DNA of 64,000 nucleotides from the NCBI RefSeq assembly GCF_020360975.1, contig NW_025408673.1:992001-1056000 (forward strand), given 5' to 3'. Source of the stretch: Hirsutella rhossiliensis (lineage: Eukaryota > Ascomycota > Sordariomycetes > Hypocreales > Ophiocordycipitaceae). Within the stretch, counting starts at the first letter, position 1; each line of letters begins with the position of its first letter. Shown piece by piece: positions 50,691 to 62,469 of this stretch. The position numbers and the translations under genes were made by a program. The notes beneath the pieces were generated by a model. That model was not told the origin of the DNA, ran no database searches, and saw only the letters and a program-made list of their open reading frames with translations.

Positions 50691-51350
50691 CGCGTATTAA
50701 AGGATCGTTCTTATAAGACCCTTAAGCGTATTCGGTTAGCTAAGTCTATTAATTATCTTAGTTTCGACGTTATACTATATTCTTTTTATTCGTCGCGCGG
50801 CTTTCGCTATAAAATACTAGAGAAATCTTCTAAGTATACTAAATATATACGGCGGGGTTATTCCTACGATACGTCGGGCATAGCGATTAGCTCTTATAGG
50901 TAACTTCGTTATCCTACTTATTATTTATAGCTAATATATTTCCTAGTATCCCGAATAAATCTAAAGTTTAATTAATTAGATAAAGAAGAAGAAATTACTA
51001 AGGAGCGAATATTAAAAGCTTAAGCCGACCTAAATAAAGCCTTAGCTTATTTAGCCCGGCTTCGCCGTTAAAAGCGCTAGCTAAAGATAAAGGGTACTAA
51101 GATAGTTTATTAGGGCCTTCGTTCCTTAGATAACCTTAACGAGGCTAAGCGCTAAGAATCTAAAGCGGTAGTCGATATTTAGTCTATAGGTAGATTTAAT
51201 ATAATTAATTAAAATACTATTAGTTCGTTAAGCGATTTTATAATACCTAGGGTAGATTTTACTAGTAGAACTATTAAAGTAGAGAGCTATAGTAGGTTAA
51301 GTGCTTAAGTAGTTCCTAGGTATTTTCTTTTAGTCTATATCCCTTTTACT
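50690..51350 (+). pseudogene. Antisense accessory gene of gypsy E2 (Cys-cluster and coiled coil)
   Basis: One continuous plus-strand frame of about 220 codons, antisense to pol, with TAA/TAG stops only. It reads VLKDRSYKTLKRIRLAKSIN, then SSRGFRYKILEKSSKYTKYI, then RRGYSYDTSGIAISSYR. The Tyr spacing (Y-x2-Y-x4-Y-x-Y) fits a CX2CX4CXC zinc cluster with Cys changed by RIP. It goes on with LDKEEEITKERILKA, ADLNKALAYLARLRR and SLDNLNEAKR, a likely coiled coil of about 60 residues. The end (SYSRLSA, then VV) is shared with E1 and overlaps the 3' end of pol. I do not recognise the family. A DNA- or protein-binding role is only a guess. Confidence 0.62.
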
Positions 51351-54300
51351 TAATAAGGTATTCTTATTACTAACCTTATTTTCTTATATCTAGTATTTAT
51401 TTTACTTTATATTCTTAATCGTTATTAACTTCGATTTTTTCTTATAGTTTAGCGTTTTATAGTACTAGTTCTAATAATAAGATATAAAATATTAGGTATA
51501 TCCGTATTATCGTTAGTAGCGAAAGTTTATAGTTAACTTTTAAAATAGTTTTCTTAACCTTAAACGGTCTAAGTTTCTTAAAATCTAATTTATTACTTAG
51601 TCGTTTTATTTTAATATTTCGTTATATAAGGTAAACTATATCCCTTTCTTAAAAGATTAGTCCTTATAATCTTTTCCGATTATAGTAAGTAGATATTCGT
51701 TCTCTAATAAATTAAAGTTCTTATTATATTTCTTTATATAATTTTCGTAGCTAATCTACTTATAGTATCGCTCGTTTTACTTATAGTCCTTATTAAGTAA
51801 CCTTAAATACTTCTAAGTTATATCTATTATTAGTATATACTAGTAAGAGCTTAGTTATTTCTATAACTAAGCTATTATAAGCTAGTTACGCTATTAATAG
51901 CTATTTAACTTAATCGTTTTATTTATAGCTAATATAGTATTATAAATATTATTTAAGCGTTTAGTTAAGTCGTTCTATTTATCTATCTATTTATAGGTAA
52001 TAAGCTATACTAAGCTTATATTTTATCCCTAATTATACTATAAGAGCTTACTAAAACTTAGCTATTAATATACTTCCTTTATTAAAGATAATCTCGTTTA
52101 ATAGTCTATAATTACTAATAATAGTTTATAGGAATATATATACTAGCTCTTTTATATTACTTAGTTCTTTATATAGTAAGAAGTACCTATACTTCGTTAG
52201 TCTATCGGTAATAATAAATATACTATTATACTTAACGTTAGTTATAGGTTCTTTTAATAGTAGTAGCTTTATAATATAGTTAAAAGCTATCGAATCCTAT
52301 AGTTTTTCTAGTACTAGTAGCAGTTATAATTCTCTATATAGTTTATATCGTTTAGCTTTACTTTATATATAAAGTTTATATTCTTTAATAACTTATTATA
52401 CTACTTCTTTAAGCTATAGGAAGTTATATTATCGTTTAATCCGTTTTATTATTCTTTAGATTCCTTAATATCTATATATTAGATATTTATATATATCTTA
52501 TATAACTTAATCTTATAATTCTAATAGTATCTAGATTTTATTTTTATATATTAGAACTTTTAAATATTCTATATTATATCTATTTAGTACTTTTATCTAT
52601 TTTAGGATTTTTTAGTATATCGAGTCGTTAGGTTATACTTTAAATATTAGATTTAGCTATTATTACTAGTAGTTCCCGTTTTCGTTAATTTCTAAGAGCT
52701 ATCCTTTTACTATAGGTACTCCTATATCGTAGTTACTTTATCGACTAAGGGTATTAGCTCGACTATTTTCTATTCCTTTTCTATAGATTATTTTATAGTC
52801 GAAATCTAATAAATATTTAGCTTAATAGATCTATCGTCCGTTTAACTATTACGTTATTATAAAATATAAGATATTCTTATAATCTATATAGACCTTAACT
52901 TTATATTTACTTTTAAGAAGGTAATATCGAAATTCCTTAAAAGCTTAAATAATTATAAGGAATTCTTTATTATAGATAGGGTAATTAAGTTCTACGCTAT
53001 ATAGCTTTTTTAAGTAAAATATAATTAGTCGTAGTCTTTCTTTATTACTTTTTTATTTAATTTATACTCCTAGAGTAAAGTCTAATATATTAGTTTCGAG
53101 TTCGATTTATCGTTTTAAATCGAAGGTAGTTAAGACTAGTTCTTATATAATTATAGTTTTAATATATTTAAAAGCTTTATTAGCTTTATCGTCCTATATA
53201 AATTCTTTTTCCTTTATCGTTAAGTTATATAATAGTACTATAATCTTTCCGAAATCTTTAATAAATCGTTAGTAGTAATTTATAAATCCTAGGAAACTTT
53301 ATATATCCTTAACGTTCTTTAGCGTTAGCTATTCTTTAACTAAGTTAATTTTATCTTATTATATTTATATCTCTCTTAGTAAGATCGTATATCTAAGGAA
53401 GTTTACTTTCTATATATAGAACTTACTTTTCTTTAGTTTAACTAGTAACTTTATATTCTAAAGTACGCGGAGTACCTTATAGATATATTCCTTATATTCT
53501 TCTAAGGTATCTAAGAAGATTAGGATATTATCTAGGTATACTACTATAAAGATATCTAAGTATTTATATAGGATATTATTAATTATCTATTAAAAGGTAG
53601 CTAGTATATTTATAAGTTTAAATAGTAGTACTAGATATTTAAATAGTCTAAATTTCGTTCTAAAAGTTATTATTTATTCGTGTCTCTTTTTTATATATAT
53701 TAAGTTATAAGCGCTTTAAAGGTTAAGGGCTATAAACTATTTTTTATTATATAGTCGATCTTATAGTTCTAATATAAGCGGTAATAGTATTCGGTCTTTT
53801 ATTATAATATCGTTTAAGCGTCTATAGTTAATAACTAGTTATAGCTTACCGTTTTTCTTTAAAATAAATATAACTAGGTAGCTTACTTTAGATATTAATA
53901 TTTATATATATCCTTATTATAGATTCTCGTTAAGGTAGTCGCGTAACGTTTATAGTTACTTTTCGTTTAGGTTATAGATCTTATAGAACGTTAGCGTTAT
54001 TTTATCCTTAAGATAAATTTCGTGGTCCTATTAGCTATATTTAAGTAACCCTATCTTAAGTTCTTCCTTAAAGAGTTTATTATATTTCCGGTATTCCTAA
54101 GGGATATTCTTTATTCTATCTTATAGGCTTTATTCTTTTTCTTAAAAGCTAGTTCCTCTTAACTTAAGCTCTTTATTAATTTATTTAAGGTCTTTCCTTA
54201 GAGTAGTAATAACTTTTTAGATCTTTATATTATATCCTTTATTTTATTTATATTAGATACTAGCTTATATAGCCGTATTAATTAGTATATAGGTATTATT

Positions 54301-56811
54301 AGTTAATTTTATTATATTACTTAGTTTAGTTATTACTTTCGTTTATATCGCTAAAGCTTATAATAATTTACTTAAACGGTTATCCCTTTTATCCTATTTA
54401 ATAGCTAAATTATTATAAAATTTTACTTTCTTTTAAATCTTCTAGTTTTAGAAACTTATATCTTCGTTTTAATATAGCTAGCTAGTTTTCTAGTTAATTA
54501 GTAAGGTGCTCTCCTATAGCTATAGAAGCCCTAATATAAGGTTATATTCTTTAATATCTATAATATTAAAGTCGACTTATTTATTATAGCCCTAGATATT
54601 AATATTAAGGTAATTAATCTTTATATTAATAATTCTATTATTATAGTTAAAGGCCTCTCCTTCGATATTCGTAAGTTTATATAGATCTTTCTTATATCTC
54701 TATATAAGTCGGTAATAATTAATAACTCTAGGTAAAACGTAATTACTTATCGCGCTATAGTCTAAAAGTATATATATATAATATCCCGCGATTTAAATAT
54801 CTAATACTATTTAGTTACTATAGCCTACTATTACTATATATAGGGTCCTTAGATCTTATTATATCGTACTAGTTTATAGCCCTTTTATAGATAGTATACC
54901 TTGTTTTTTACCTAGTCCTTATTTATTTTATTTAGGTATTCTTCTTTAATTTATTATTAATATCGTTTCTTTATATTTTTATTATATAGTATTATATTAA
55001 GGCTTAAAAGACTAATTTCTTATAGCTAATCGAAGATTTCTTATTTCTTAACGCTATATTATTTATATTATACTACTTTATAGTTAATTACGTACTATAC
55101 TTTATAATTCTATTTGTTTTTATACTAAAGGTCGAGTTTTCGTTTAGCGTCTTTCTATTTTTTATATAGTATTTCTATATTAATTCTTCCTTAGTTAAAT
55201 ATAGCTTATAGCCTTTATATATATTACTAATAATCTTTTAGTATACCGTTATATTATTTATACTATACTTATACTTTTTCGTATTTATAAACTCTATAGT
55301 TCGGGTATATATATTTATTATAATCTTCTTCGTTATATTTAACTTATTATATAAGCCTTTAAAAGGTTAATAGTTCGGATACCTTAAAGTAAGTAGCGTT
55401 ATACTATTCCTTTATTTTAGCGTATTTATAGATTTTATATATCTCTAAAAGATATCTCGTTAATAAACTATAATTATCGCGGTATTTAAGTAGCGTACTA
55501 TAATTAGGTTCTAATAATATAACTTAGTCGTTTAGGTAGCGTTAATCGATTTTCTAGTAGTCTAGTTTTATACTTAGGTAGGGTTTCGAAAGTACTTATC
55601 CTTTAAACCTAACTAAGAACGTATTATATCGTGCCTTTATCTAGAAGTATATTATATAATCTAGGTAAACGTATAATATCTATAAAATATACTTATAGTA
55701 CTTATAAGTAAGTAGTATTTATAGATTATCTTTAAATTCTCCTTATAGTTACTATTCTTATTATAAAGCTATAAAGGTATCGACTATAGTAATAGCTATA
55801 ATATAGTCTCCTTTATATAGTGCTAGTTAATACTAAATTAATATAGCTTATTAGTTTTCTATAAGAATTTAAGGTATTTATTAGGTTCTAATTTTAAGTA
55901 TTTCTTTAAATTCTTTAAAGTATAAAGCGTGTTCTTTAATTATAGTATTTTCCCTTAATAGTAAGGGTAGTAGTATAAGTTTATTCTTATCTTCCGTTTC
56001 TCTAAGTATTTCTTATTCTTTAAAGCTTATATTATTAATACTTCGTTATTCCTCCTTAGGTTATTATCTAAGTTTTATAAGTATAAGGGCTATATTTATA
56101 TCTTCCTTATTATATTATTTATAGACTGCCTATAGTTATTATCGATTTCTATTTTATATATCTTCTTAGAATTATTTACCGTTCTTCTTAATTTAGTCTT
56201 AGGAGACTCCTTTAAGATAGGGGTATTCCGGTTCTATAAATTTAACTTATTTCTATATTTAGGATCCCTTTATTATATTATTATAAGGGTCTTCTTTAGT
56301 AGCTTTAGGAACTATCTAGTACTATCCTTATCGCTTAAGTATACTATATATTTATTATCGTAGTATATAGTCTAATTAAGGAGTTTATACTTTAGTTCCT
56401 ATCTATTAGTAGCGTTTAGGTATTTCTTACCTTTTAGGGCTAGTGCTTAGGAGGTTTTCTTCTCCTTATAAAGTTATCTATATTCTTTAAACTAATATCT
56501 AAGTTTCCTATAGTTAAAATACTTTCCTTTACTTTTTTATATTACGTTTAGGTCTATCCTACCTAAGTTAGTTATATAGGTATAGGTAATAGGAGTTTCG
56601 CACTTCTTTTTATAGTTAGCGCGTTAGTTAAAGTTATTCTTATAAGAAGGGTTTTAGTTTCCTCTTCCTTATTTCTTTTCTTAGCGTTACGTATACTATC
56701 TATCGTCGATTTATACTACTATAGTAATATAGTCCGAGAGGTTATTAGGTCGATTTTCCTTATAGAGCTCGTCCTTAACTTCTTCTTTAAGCCTATCGTA
56801 GAATTAAAATA
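51100..56811 (-). pseudogene. Gypsy E2 pol and part of gag
   Basis: Minus-strand gag-pol aligned with E1 (9920-11832 and 18049-21856), here uninterrupted by copia A. It contains the intact target site of A1 near 52995-53010. The reverse transcriptase active site reads VVYLDNILIF at about 53514-53545. Integrase and the 3' end of pol lie at about 51100-52400 and overlap the antisense gene. The gag capsid motif lies toward 56740-56800, where copia C interrupts it. Confidence 0.82.
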
Positions 56812-57508
56812 TATAAGAATATACCCTTATATTCCTATTTTACTATTATAAAGAAATAATAGGTATAGGGAGGCTTTATAGAATAAGCTAGTAAAAAGAG
56901 GCTCTATAATATAGTCTAAGGGAATAACCCTTAAAAGATAAAGACCTCTACTAGACATCTATACCTTCCTTTAGGAAAAGCGGGTTAGGATAAGCCTATC
57001 CTTATAAATATAAATATATATAAAATGCATAAGTTAATTACGAGTAGAACGGATACCCTATTGCCTATTTTAGCTTAGCGGTTCCGAAGATATCCGCGAT
57101 ACGAGAATAGGTAGGGCATAGAACATTCTAGTTAAATCCACTACTTATACTAGAACCTATAGTCTTACGTTAACCATCACGCTATAATAAGACCACCTAC
57201 TAAGTTAGGAAGATATACTATAGATAGAGATTTTTAAGCACTATAGAATATACTAGAAAGCTAACTAATTAGTCTACTAGTAGGCGAGCAATAGTCTATA
57301 AAAGACGAAGGATTTCCCTAGGAGTAGTAGATAGAATAAGTAAGTTCGTAAGTATCTTTTACAACGCTATTCTTTTAATATATTATTTAGCCCCTTATAT
57401 ACTCGTTATAAATTCCGGATGAAATCCTACCCTATACTCCTTCGACCGATCTCTCCGCTTACGTTATCGAGTACCCGAATCTACGCTTATTGCTTATACC
57501 CTCTTATA
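56812..57508 (+). repeat. 5' LTR of copia C
   Basis: 697 bp; followed at once by ggttataagcccggc (57509-57523), the primer-binding motif shared with copia A and B. Confidence 0.9.
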
Positions 57509-57523
57509 GGTTATAAGCCCGGC

Positions 57524-59193
57524 TTCTCTATAAGTTAGGTAATAACTTCGAAAAATCTTCGAAATTCTAATACGACCTCGAATTCTATAAAAATAGGCTC
57601 TAGGGATAAGTTCGAATTTACTAAACTTAAGGGTAGTTCTAACTATACCTTCTATGCTATTTAAATATAGGCTCTTTTAGTTAGAGAGAAGCTTTCTACT
57701 ACTATATAGTAAGAAAATTACTCGAAAATAAAAGAAGTACTTACTTTAATTTTTCTTCGTATTAAAGATAGTCCTTTAACCTAAATAAAGTATATAATAA
57801 ATGCTAAAGAGGCGTAGGATAGGTTAAAAAACCTATATAACCCTATTTCCTTTACCTCGAATTACCTACTTATAAAGGAGCTTTTTAATACTTTAGTAGG
57901 GGATTTTAAATCCCTAGAAAGCTACCTAAATAAGGTAAAAGAGGTATTTAAAGAGCTAAAAGCACGGAATATTATAATTCTAGAAGTAGTTATTATAGCT
58001 TGGATTTTAAATAGCCTTTCGGGCTCGTTTTCTAGCTATATAACTAATATAACGTAAGCTCTTCGAAATAACTTAGAAGCTTTTAATCTAGAGTCTCTCT
58101 CTAGTAGTCTTATAAACGAATTTAAGAGGACTAAGTTTCTAGAAAATCCTCCTAAGTAGGCTTTCTTTACTAAGAAGCCCTAGAAAAAGATAAAAATTAT
58201 ATTATAATATACTTACTATAAGAAGAAAGGGCATCTAGTTAAAGATTGCTACTATCTTTACCCGGAAAAGGCCCTTAAAGGCTTTTCTAAAAAATCAAAA
58301 AATTAAAAGAAAGGAATACCTTCTAAGAGGCCTAGAAAATCTTCTATAGAAGGAAATCCTATCGAATTAGACTCTTACGTCGATAAGAAGACGAAAAAAC
58401 CCTCTTCTTTATATATATCGGAAGTAGAAAAAATAGAAATCGATAATTAAACGGATAAAGAACCAGAAATCGATTTTTCTATTCCTCCTCCTACCCTTAG
58501 AGGCTATAAAAGTTCCGAAGAAGAAGCAGAGGTATATATCTCTTTAAATATCCTTAAAAAAGCCGTATTTAATAATAGGCAAATAGGACCTTTAAATTCC
58601 TCTCGAATTAAAGACCTTATATATAAGGTAAAAGAGAAGGAAATCCCTTATAAAACCTTAGAGAATAGAAATTTCTATAATTTTATATACGATACCGATA
58701 CTACTAAGCATATAATATTAGAAAAGAAATTCCTTATTAATTTTCGAACTATCTTTACTAAGGTTAATTAGGGAAAGGCATCCTATATAATTATTAAAGG
58801 CTATAGAGATCTTCTTTTTAGATTTCCGAAAAATAAAAGGCTATTTATCTTAAGAAACTGCCTTTTTATACCCGAATTACAGGTAAATATTATAAGCTAA
58901 TCGTATTTTAAAAATACTTATGCCTTTATTAATAGCAAGGAAATTTTCCTGCTAGATAACTAAGCTAATATTATATCTAAAGGAAAATAGAATAATATAA
59001 AGGACCTTAACTTTTATTTATAGCATTTAAGGCTAGGATATATAAGTCTTAAAGCCTTACTAGAAACCTTTAAAAGATATAATAAAGATATAACTATCCC
59101 TAAGAAGGATATTATAAAAATTAAAGAATACGAGGCTTATATTAAAGTAAAGGCAACTAATAAGAGGAATAAATCCCTATCTAATAAGGTATA
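57524..59193 (+). pseudogene. Copia C gag-protease, ends in the pre-integrase finger
   Basis: Plus-strand frame with scattered TAA/TAG. The gag part (about 57560-58300) carries a CCHC knuckle at 58206-58250: YTYYKKKGHLVKDC, where both leading Cys are Tyr while His and the last Cys remain. The protease follows at about 58675-58720: FIYDTDTTKHIILE, family DTGAT. At about 59015-59150 is the pre-integrase zinc region HLRLGYISLKALLE, then IKEYEAYIKVKAT, an HHCC finger with Cys read as Tyr. The frame then runs straight into the 3' LTR. Such a copy could move only with enzymes from a relative. Confidence 0.82.
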
Positions 59194-59890
59194 TATAAGA
59201 ATATACCCTTATATTCCTATTTTACTATTATAAAGAAATAATAAGCATAGGGAGGCTTTATAGAATAAGCGAGTAAAAAGAGGCTCTATAATATAGTCTA
59301 AGGGAATAACCCTTAAAAGATAAAGACCTCTATTAGACATCTATACCTTCCTTTAGGAAAGGCGGGTTAGGATAAGCCTATCCTTATAAATAGAAATATA
59401 TATAAAATGCATAAGTTAATTACGAGCAGATCGGATACCCTATTGCCTATTTTAGCTTAGCGGCTCTAAAGATATCCGCGATACGAGAATAGGTAGGGCA
59501 TAGAATATTCTAGTTAAATCCACTACTTATACTAGAACCTATAGTCTTACGTTAACTATTACGCTATAATTAGACTATCTACTAAGTTAGGAAGATATAC
59601 TATAAATAGAGCTTTTTAAGTACTATAGAATATACTAGAAAGCCGACTAATTAGTCTACTAGTAGGCGAGCAATAGTCTATAAAAGACGAAGGATTTCCC
59701 TAGGAGTAGTAGATAAAATAAGTAAGTTCGTAAGTATCTTTTGCAACGCTATTCTTTTAATATATTATTTAGCCCCTTATATACTCGTTATAAATACTAG
59801 ACGAAATCCTACCCTATACTCCTTCGACCGATCTTTCCGCTTATATTATCGATTACCCGATTCTACGCTTATTACTTATACCTTCTTATA
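59194..59890 (+). repeat. 3' LTR of copia C
   Basis: 697 bp, same length as the 5' copy. It joins the coding sequence directly, without an obvious polypurine tract next to it. Confidence 0.9.
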
Positions 59891-59895
59891 TAATA

Positions 59896-60292
59896 TAAGA
59901 GGTTCGTCGTCCTAATTAAGCTTTAAGGTAACTTAACGGAACTTCGTAGTATAATCTAATATTAAGATCCTTTATCGGAGTTCTTAAAGTTTTTATTCAG
60001 CTTCTTATTCCTTTTAGTTATTCTAAATACCTTTATAATAGCTTCTTTAAATCCTTAGAAACTAGCAAAGACTTTATCTATCTTATTATCTTATCGCGCT
60101 AGTTAGTTATTAAGAAAATCCCTTATAATAGGTCTAAACTAAGTAAGTACTATTCTAAATAAATAATTTCCTATATAAAGTACCTTTTCGACTAGGTCCG
60201 AGAGTTTAGTAGGGTAAAACTAGTAGTAGGCCTTAAGTTAGGTAAGAAAGTCTTAAAGCGTGCTATAAGTACTATCGAATAGTATAAGAAGG
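59896..60292 (-). pseudogene. Gypsy E2 gag, N-terminal part
   Basis: Continues E2 gag beyond copia C and aligns with E1 21859-22250. It is cut at 60292 by an inverted LTR of copia C; in E1 the sequence goes on for about 230 more bases to the 5' LTR. Confidence 0.75.
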
Positions 60293-60756
60293 TATAAGCA
60301 ATAAGCGTAGAATCGGGTACTTAATAACTTAAGCGGAAAGATCGGTCGAAGGAGTATAGGGTAGGATTTTATCCGGAATTTATAACGAGTATATAAGGGG
60401 CTAAATAATATATTAAAAGAATAGCGTTATAAAAGATACTTACGAACTTACTTATTCTATCTACTACTCCTAGGGAAATCCTTTGTCTTTTATAGACTAT
60501 TGCTCGCTTACTAGTAGACTAATTAGTTAGCTTTCTAGTATATTCTATAGTGCTTAAAAAGCTCTATCTATAGTATATCTTCCTAACTTAGTAGATAGTC
60601 TAATTATAGCGTAATAGCTAACGTAAGACTATAGGTTCTAGTATAAGTAGTAGATTTAACTAGAATATTCTATGCCCTACCTATTCTCGTATCGCGGATA
60701 TCTTTAAAACCGCTAAGCTAAAATAGGCAATAAGGTATCTATTCTACTCGTAATTA
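60293..60756 (-). repeat. LTR of copia C, inverted and truncated
   Basis: Reverse complement of the last 464 bases or so of the 697-bp LTR of C. It starts tataagaagg and stops at ctcgtaatta, where gypsy I begins. The missing part may lie beyond the window on the far side of I. Confidence 0.85.
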
Positions 60757-61230
60757 TTATAGAGTAAGCAGAGGCGTATACGTAGGTGCTATCTATAGGA
60801 TAATATTAATAAGCTATATAGAGCTCTTTTATACGTAGCTAGCCCGCCCTTATACTTATAGGATCTAGCCCTCTATATATAACTATACGGCTTAGGCCGC
60901 GGCCTAAGCCTATTACCTATAATAGTTAAAGACTCTTATATAATACCCTCCCTTAAGCGCGGTATAGCGCTGCCCTATTAACGGCTCCCGTATAATTAGG
61001 CCCGTGCCGCGGGCTCTTCCCTACCCTTTCCCGTTAATAGGGCCGGCCCTACTAGCCCTATTATCCCCGCGCCCGTTAGCCTAAGTAGCCGGGACCTAGC
61101 TCTATACTCGTCGGCCGGCTAGCCGTTTAAATAAGGGCGTAACCTATTATATACGCCCCTAGGTAGCCGGCAGCTAGTCTAGACCTACGTAAGCCTTAGG
61201 TTGCCCGTCCCCTCTGCCTTAGGCAGTATC
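60757..61230 (-). repeat. Probable 3' LTR of gypsy I
   Basis: A non-coding stretch starting tatagagtaagc that ends before the TATA box at 61244. Its length resembles the LTR of E. It holds palindromes such as ggcttaggccgcggcctaagcc (60890-60911). Without a second copy the right end is a guess. Confidence 0.5.
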
Positions 61231-61235
61231 CTCTA

Positions 61236-61320
61236 CTAAGGGGTATATAAGGCGGTATCCCCCCCTTCCCCCTTCCCTTCTTTCTCTCCTTTCTTTAACT
61301 ATAGTAGTAGTATTAATAGG
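61236..61320 (+). promoter_or_regulatory. Putative antisense promoter of gypsy I
   Basis: The plus strand shows gtatataagg (61242-61251), then a run of about 45 pyrimidines with few exceptions (61257-61301), then the antisense gene. This is the clearest TATA plus CT-tract in the window. Confidence 0.6.
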
Positions 61321-61399
61321 TAAGTTCCGCTCTACCTAGGGCGTTAGTCCGTTCTTAGCTATATAAGCCGCTCTATTAACGTATACTCGTAGTAGTAGC

Positions 61400-62430
61400 G
61401 GTAGTAGTAATAATAGCCCTAATAATAATAATAACTCTAACTAGTAAGTTCTACGCCTTATAGAGCGGGAGGCCGTATTCCGTTATACTAACTTCCGCGA
61501 TAGATATATCCGCCTCTCCCTCTCCTACCTCCTCCTTCTCGGAGCGTACGGAGTCGTTCGTCGACGCCGTGCTAGCCGCGGCCGACGACGACTCCGCCGC
61601 TGCCGCCGCTCCTGCCCGCGCCGCTGCTACCGCTCCCACCGCCGCCGCCGCCGCCTCTACTACGTTATTCGCTCTTACGTCGCCCCTTAGGGTAACGACG
61701 CCGTCCCCGCCGCTACCCGTAACGCCCGGCCCCTTAGCCCCCGCCTCTATCTCCGCTACCCCTATAAGTCCGTAGTTAGGTAAGCGTAATAAACGTTATC
61801 CGCTAACCTCCTATAGTATAAGCGCTAAGTATAGGCCGGCGCCGCCTACTTAGCCCCCTATATACGTTATACGTCGTAGGAGCTTGACTACTCTAACTAG
61901 GCCGGGCGCCGCCGCGGCGGTAGCTACTACTAGTACGCGCGAGCCGGCCGCGCTTATAAGGCGGCGCCTCCCGTCCTACTCGCTACGGCGTCGGCTTAGA
62001 AGGCCGGCTCGTATAGGTAGGCGCGGGGGGCTACTAAGAAGCGCCTTACCGCCGCCGCCGCCGCCTACCGTAACCTCCGCGCCCTCGAGCGATAGGGCCT
62101 TATGCCTAAGTAAGTCCTACTCCTCCGCTCCCCTATTTCCGCCTCTAACGTACCCGGCGCTAGGGATACTGCCTCCGTCGCCTTATCGGCGGTCCCCTTA
62201 GCCGTGCCCGCCTCCGCTACCGCCGCTGCCCTTGCCGCCGCCGCTAGCCGCCGCCCCTTTGCCCCCGGAGCCGCCGCCGCCGCCGACTAGCTTACGGGCT
62301 TAGAGGGCCGCCTTAGCGCCCTAGAGACCGCCGCCGCCGCTAATAAGAAGAAGGAGGCTAATAAGGATAACGATAATAAAGATAATAATAATAATAACGA
62401 TAAGGAATAGGCCTAGGTAGTTTAAGGGCT
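61400..62430 (+). pseudogene. Antisense accessory gene of gypsy I, Ala/Pro/Arg-rich
   Basis: A plus-strand frame open apart from a few TAG/TAA stops, antisense to pol. After an Asn-rich start it reads PYSVILTSAIDISASPSPTS, then SERTESFVDAVLAAADDDSA, then long Ala, Pro, Arg and Ser runs from GCC/CCG repeats. Open pieces are 61569-61775 and 61884-62201. The low-complexity part is likely disordered. It sits in the same position and orientation as the antisense genes of D and E but shares no clear sequence with them. The minus-strand open run at 61451-61639 is a shadow of it. The function is unknown. Confidence 0.5.
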
Positions 62431-62469
62431 CTGCCTTATAATAAATACTATTTTTATCTCCGCCTATAC

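Larger units (their letters stand above)
56812..59890 (+). mobile_element. Ty1/copia element C, short internally deleted copy
   Basis: Two LTRs of exactly 697 bp (56812-57508 and 59194-59890) begin tataagaat and end cttata. The target duplication is aaata/taata (one mismatch), and the empty site is in E1 near 21857. The inside is only 1.7 kb, containing gag, protease and the pre-integrase zinc finger. Integrase core, reverse transcriptase and RNase H are missing. Confidence 0.9.
50060..60292 (-). mobile_element. Ty3/gypsy retrotransposon E2, truncated, interrupted by C
   Basis: Its 3' LTR is at 50060-50545. The internal part aligns with E1 in order: antisense gene, pol, gag. Copia C (56812-59890) is inserted in gag, with duplication aaata/taata. 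After 60292 the E sequence stops at an inverted LTR of C, so the 5' end of gag and the 5' LTR are missing from the window. Confidence 0.9.

Noticed and set aside
61451..61639. Minus-strand open frame, Ala-rich
   Set aside because: Shadow of the plus-strand Ala/Pro-rich gene; GCC repeats read as Ala or Gly on the other strand.
61600..62340. Possible CRISPR-like or tandem array from regular gccgcc runs
   Set aside because: These are trinucleotide low-complexity runs within a frame, with no spacer-repeat pattern.
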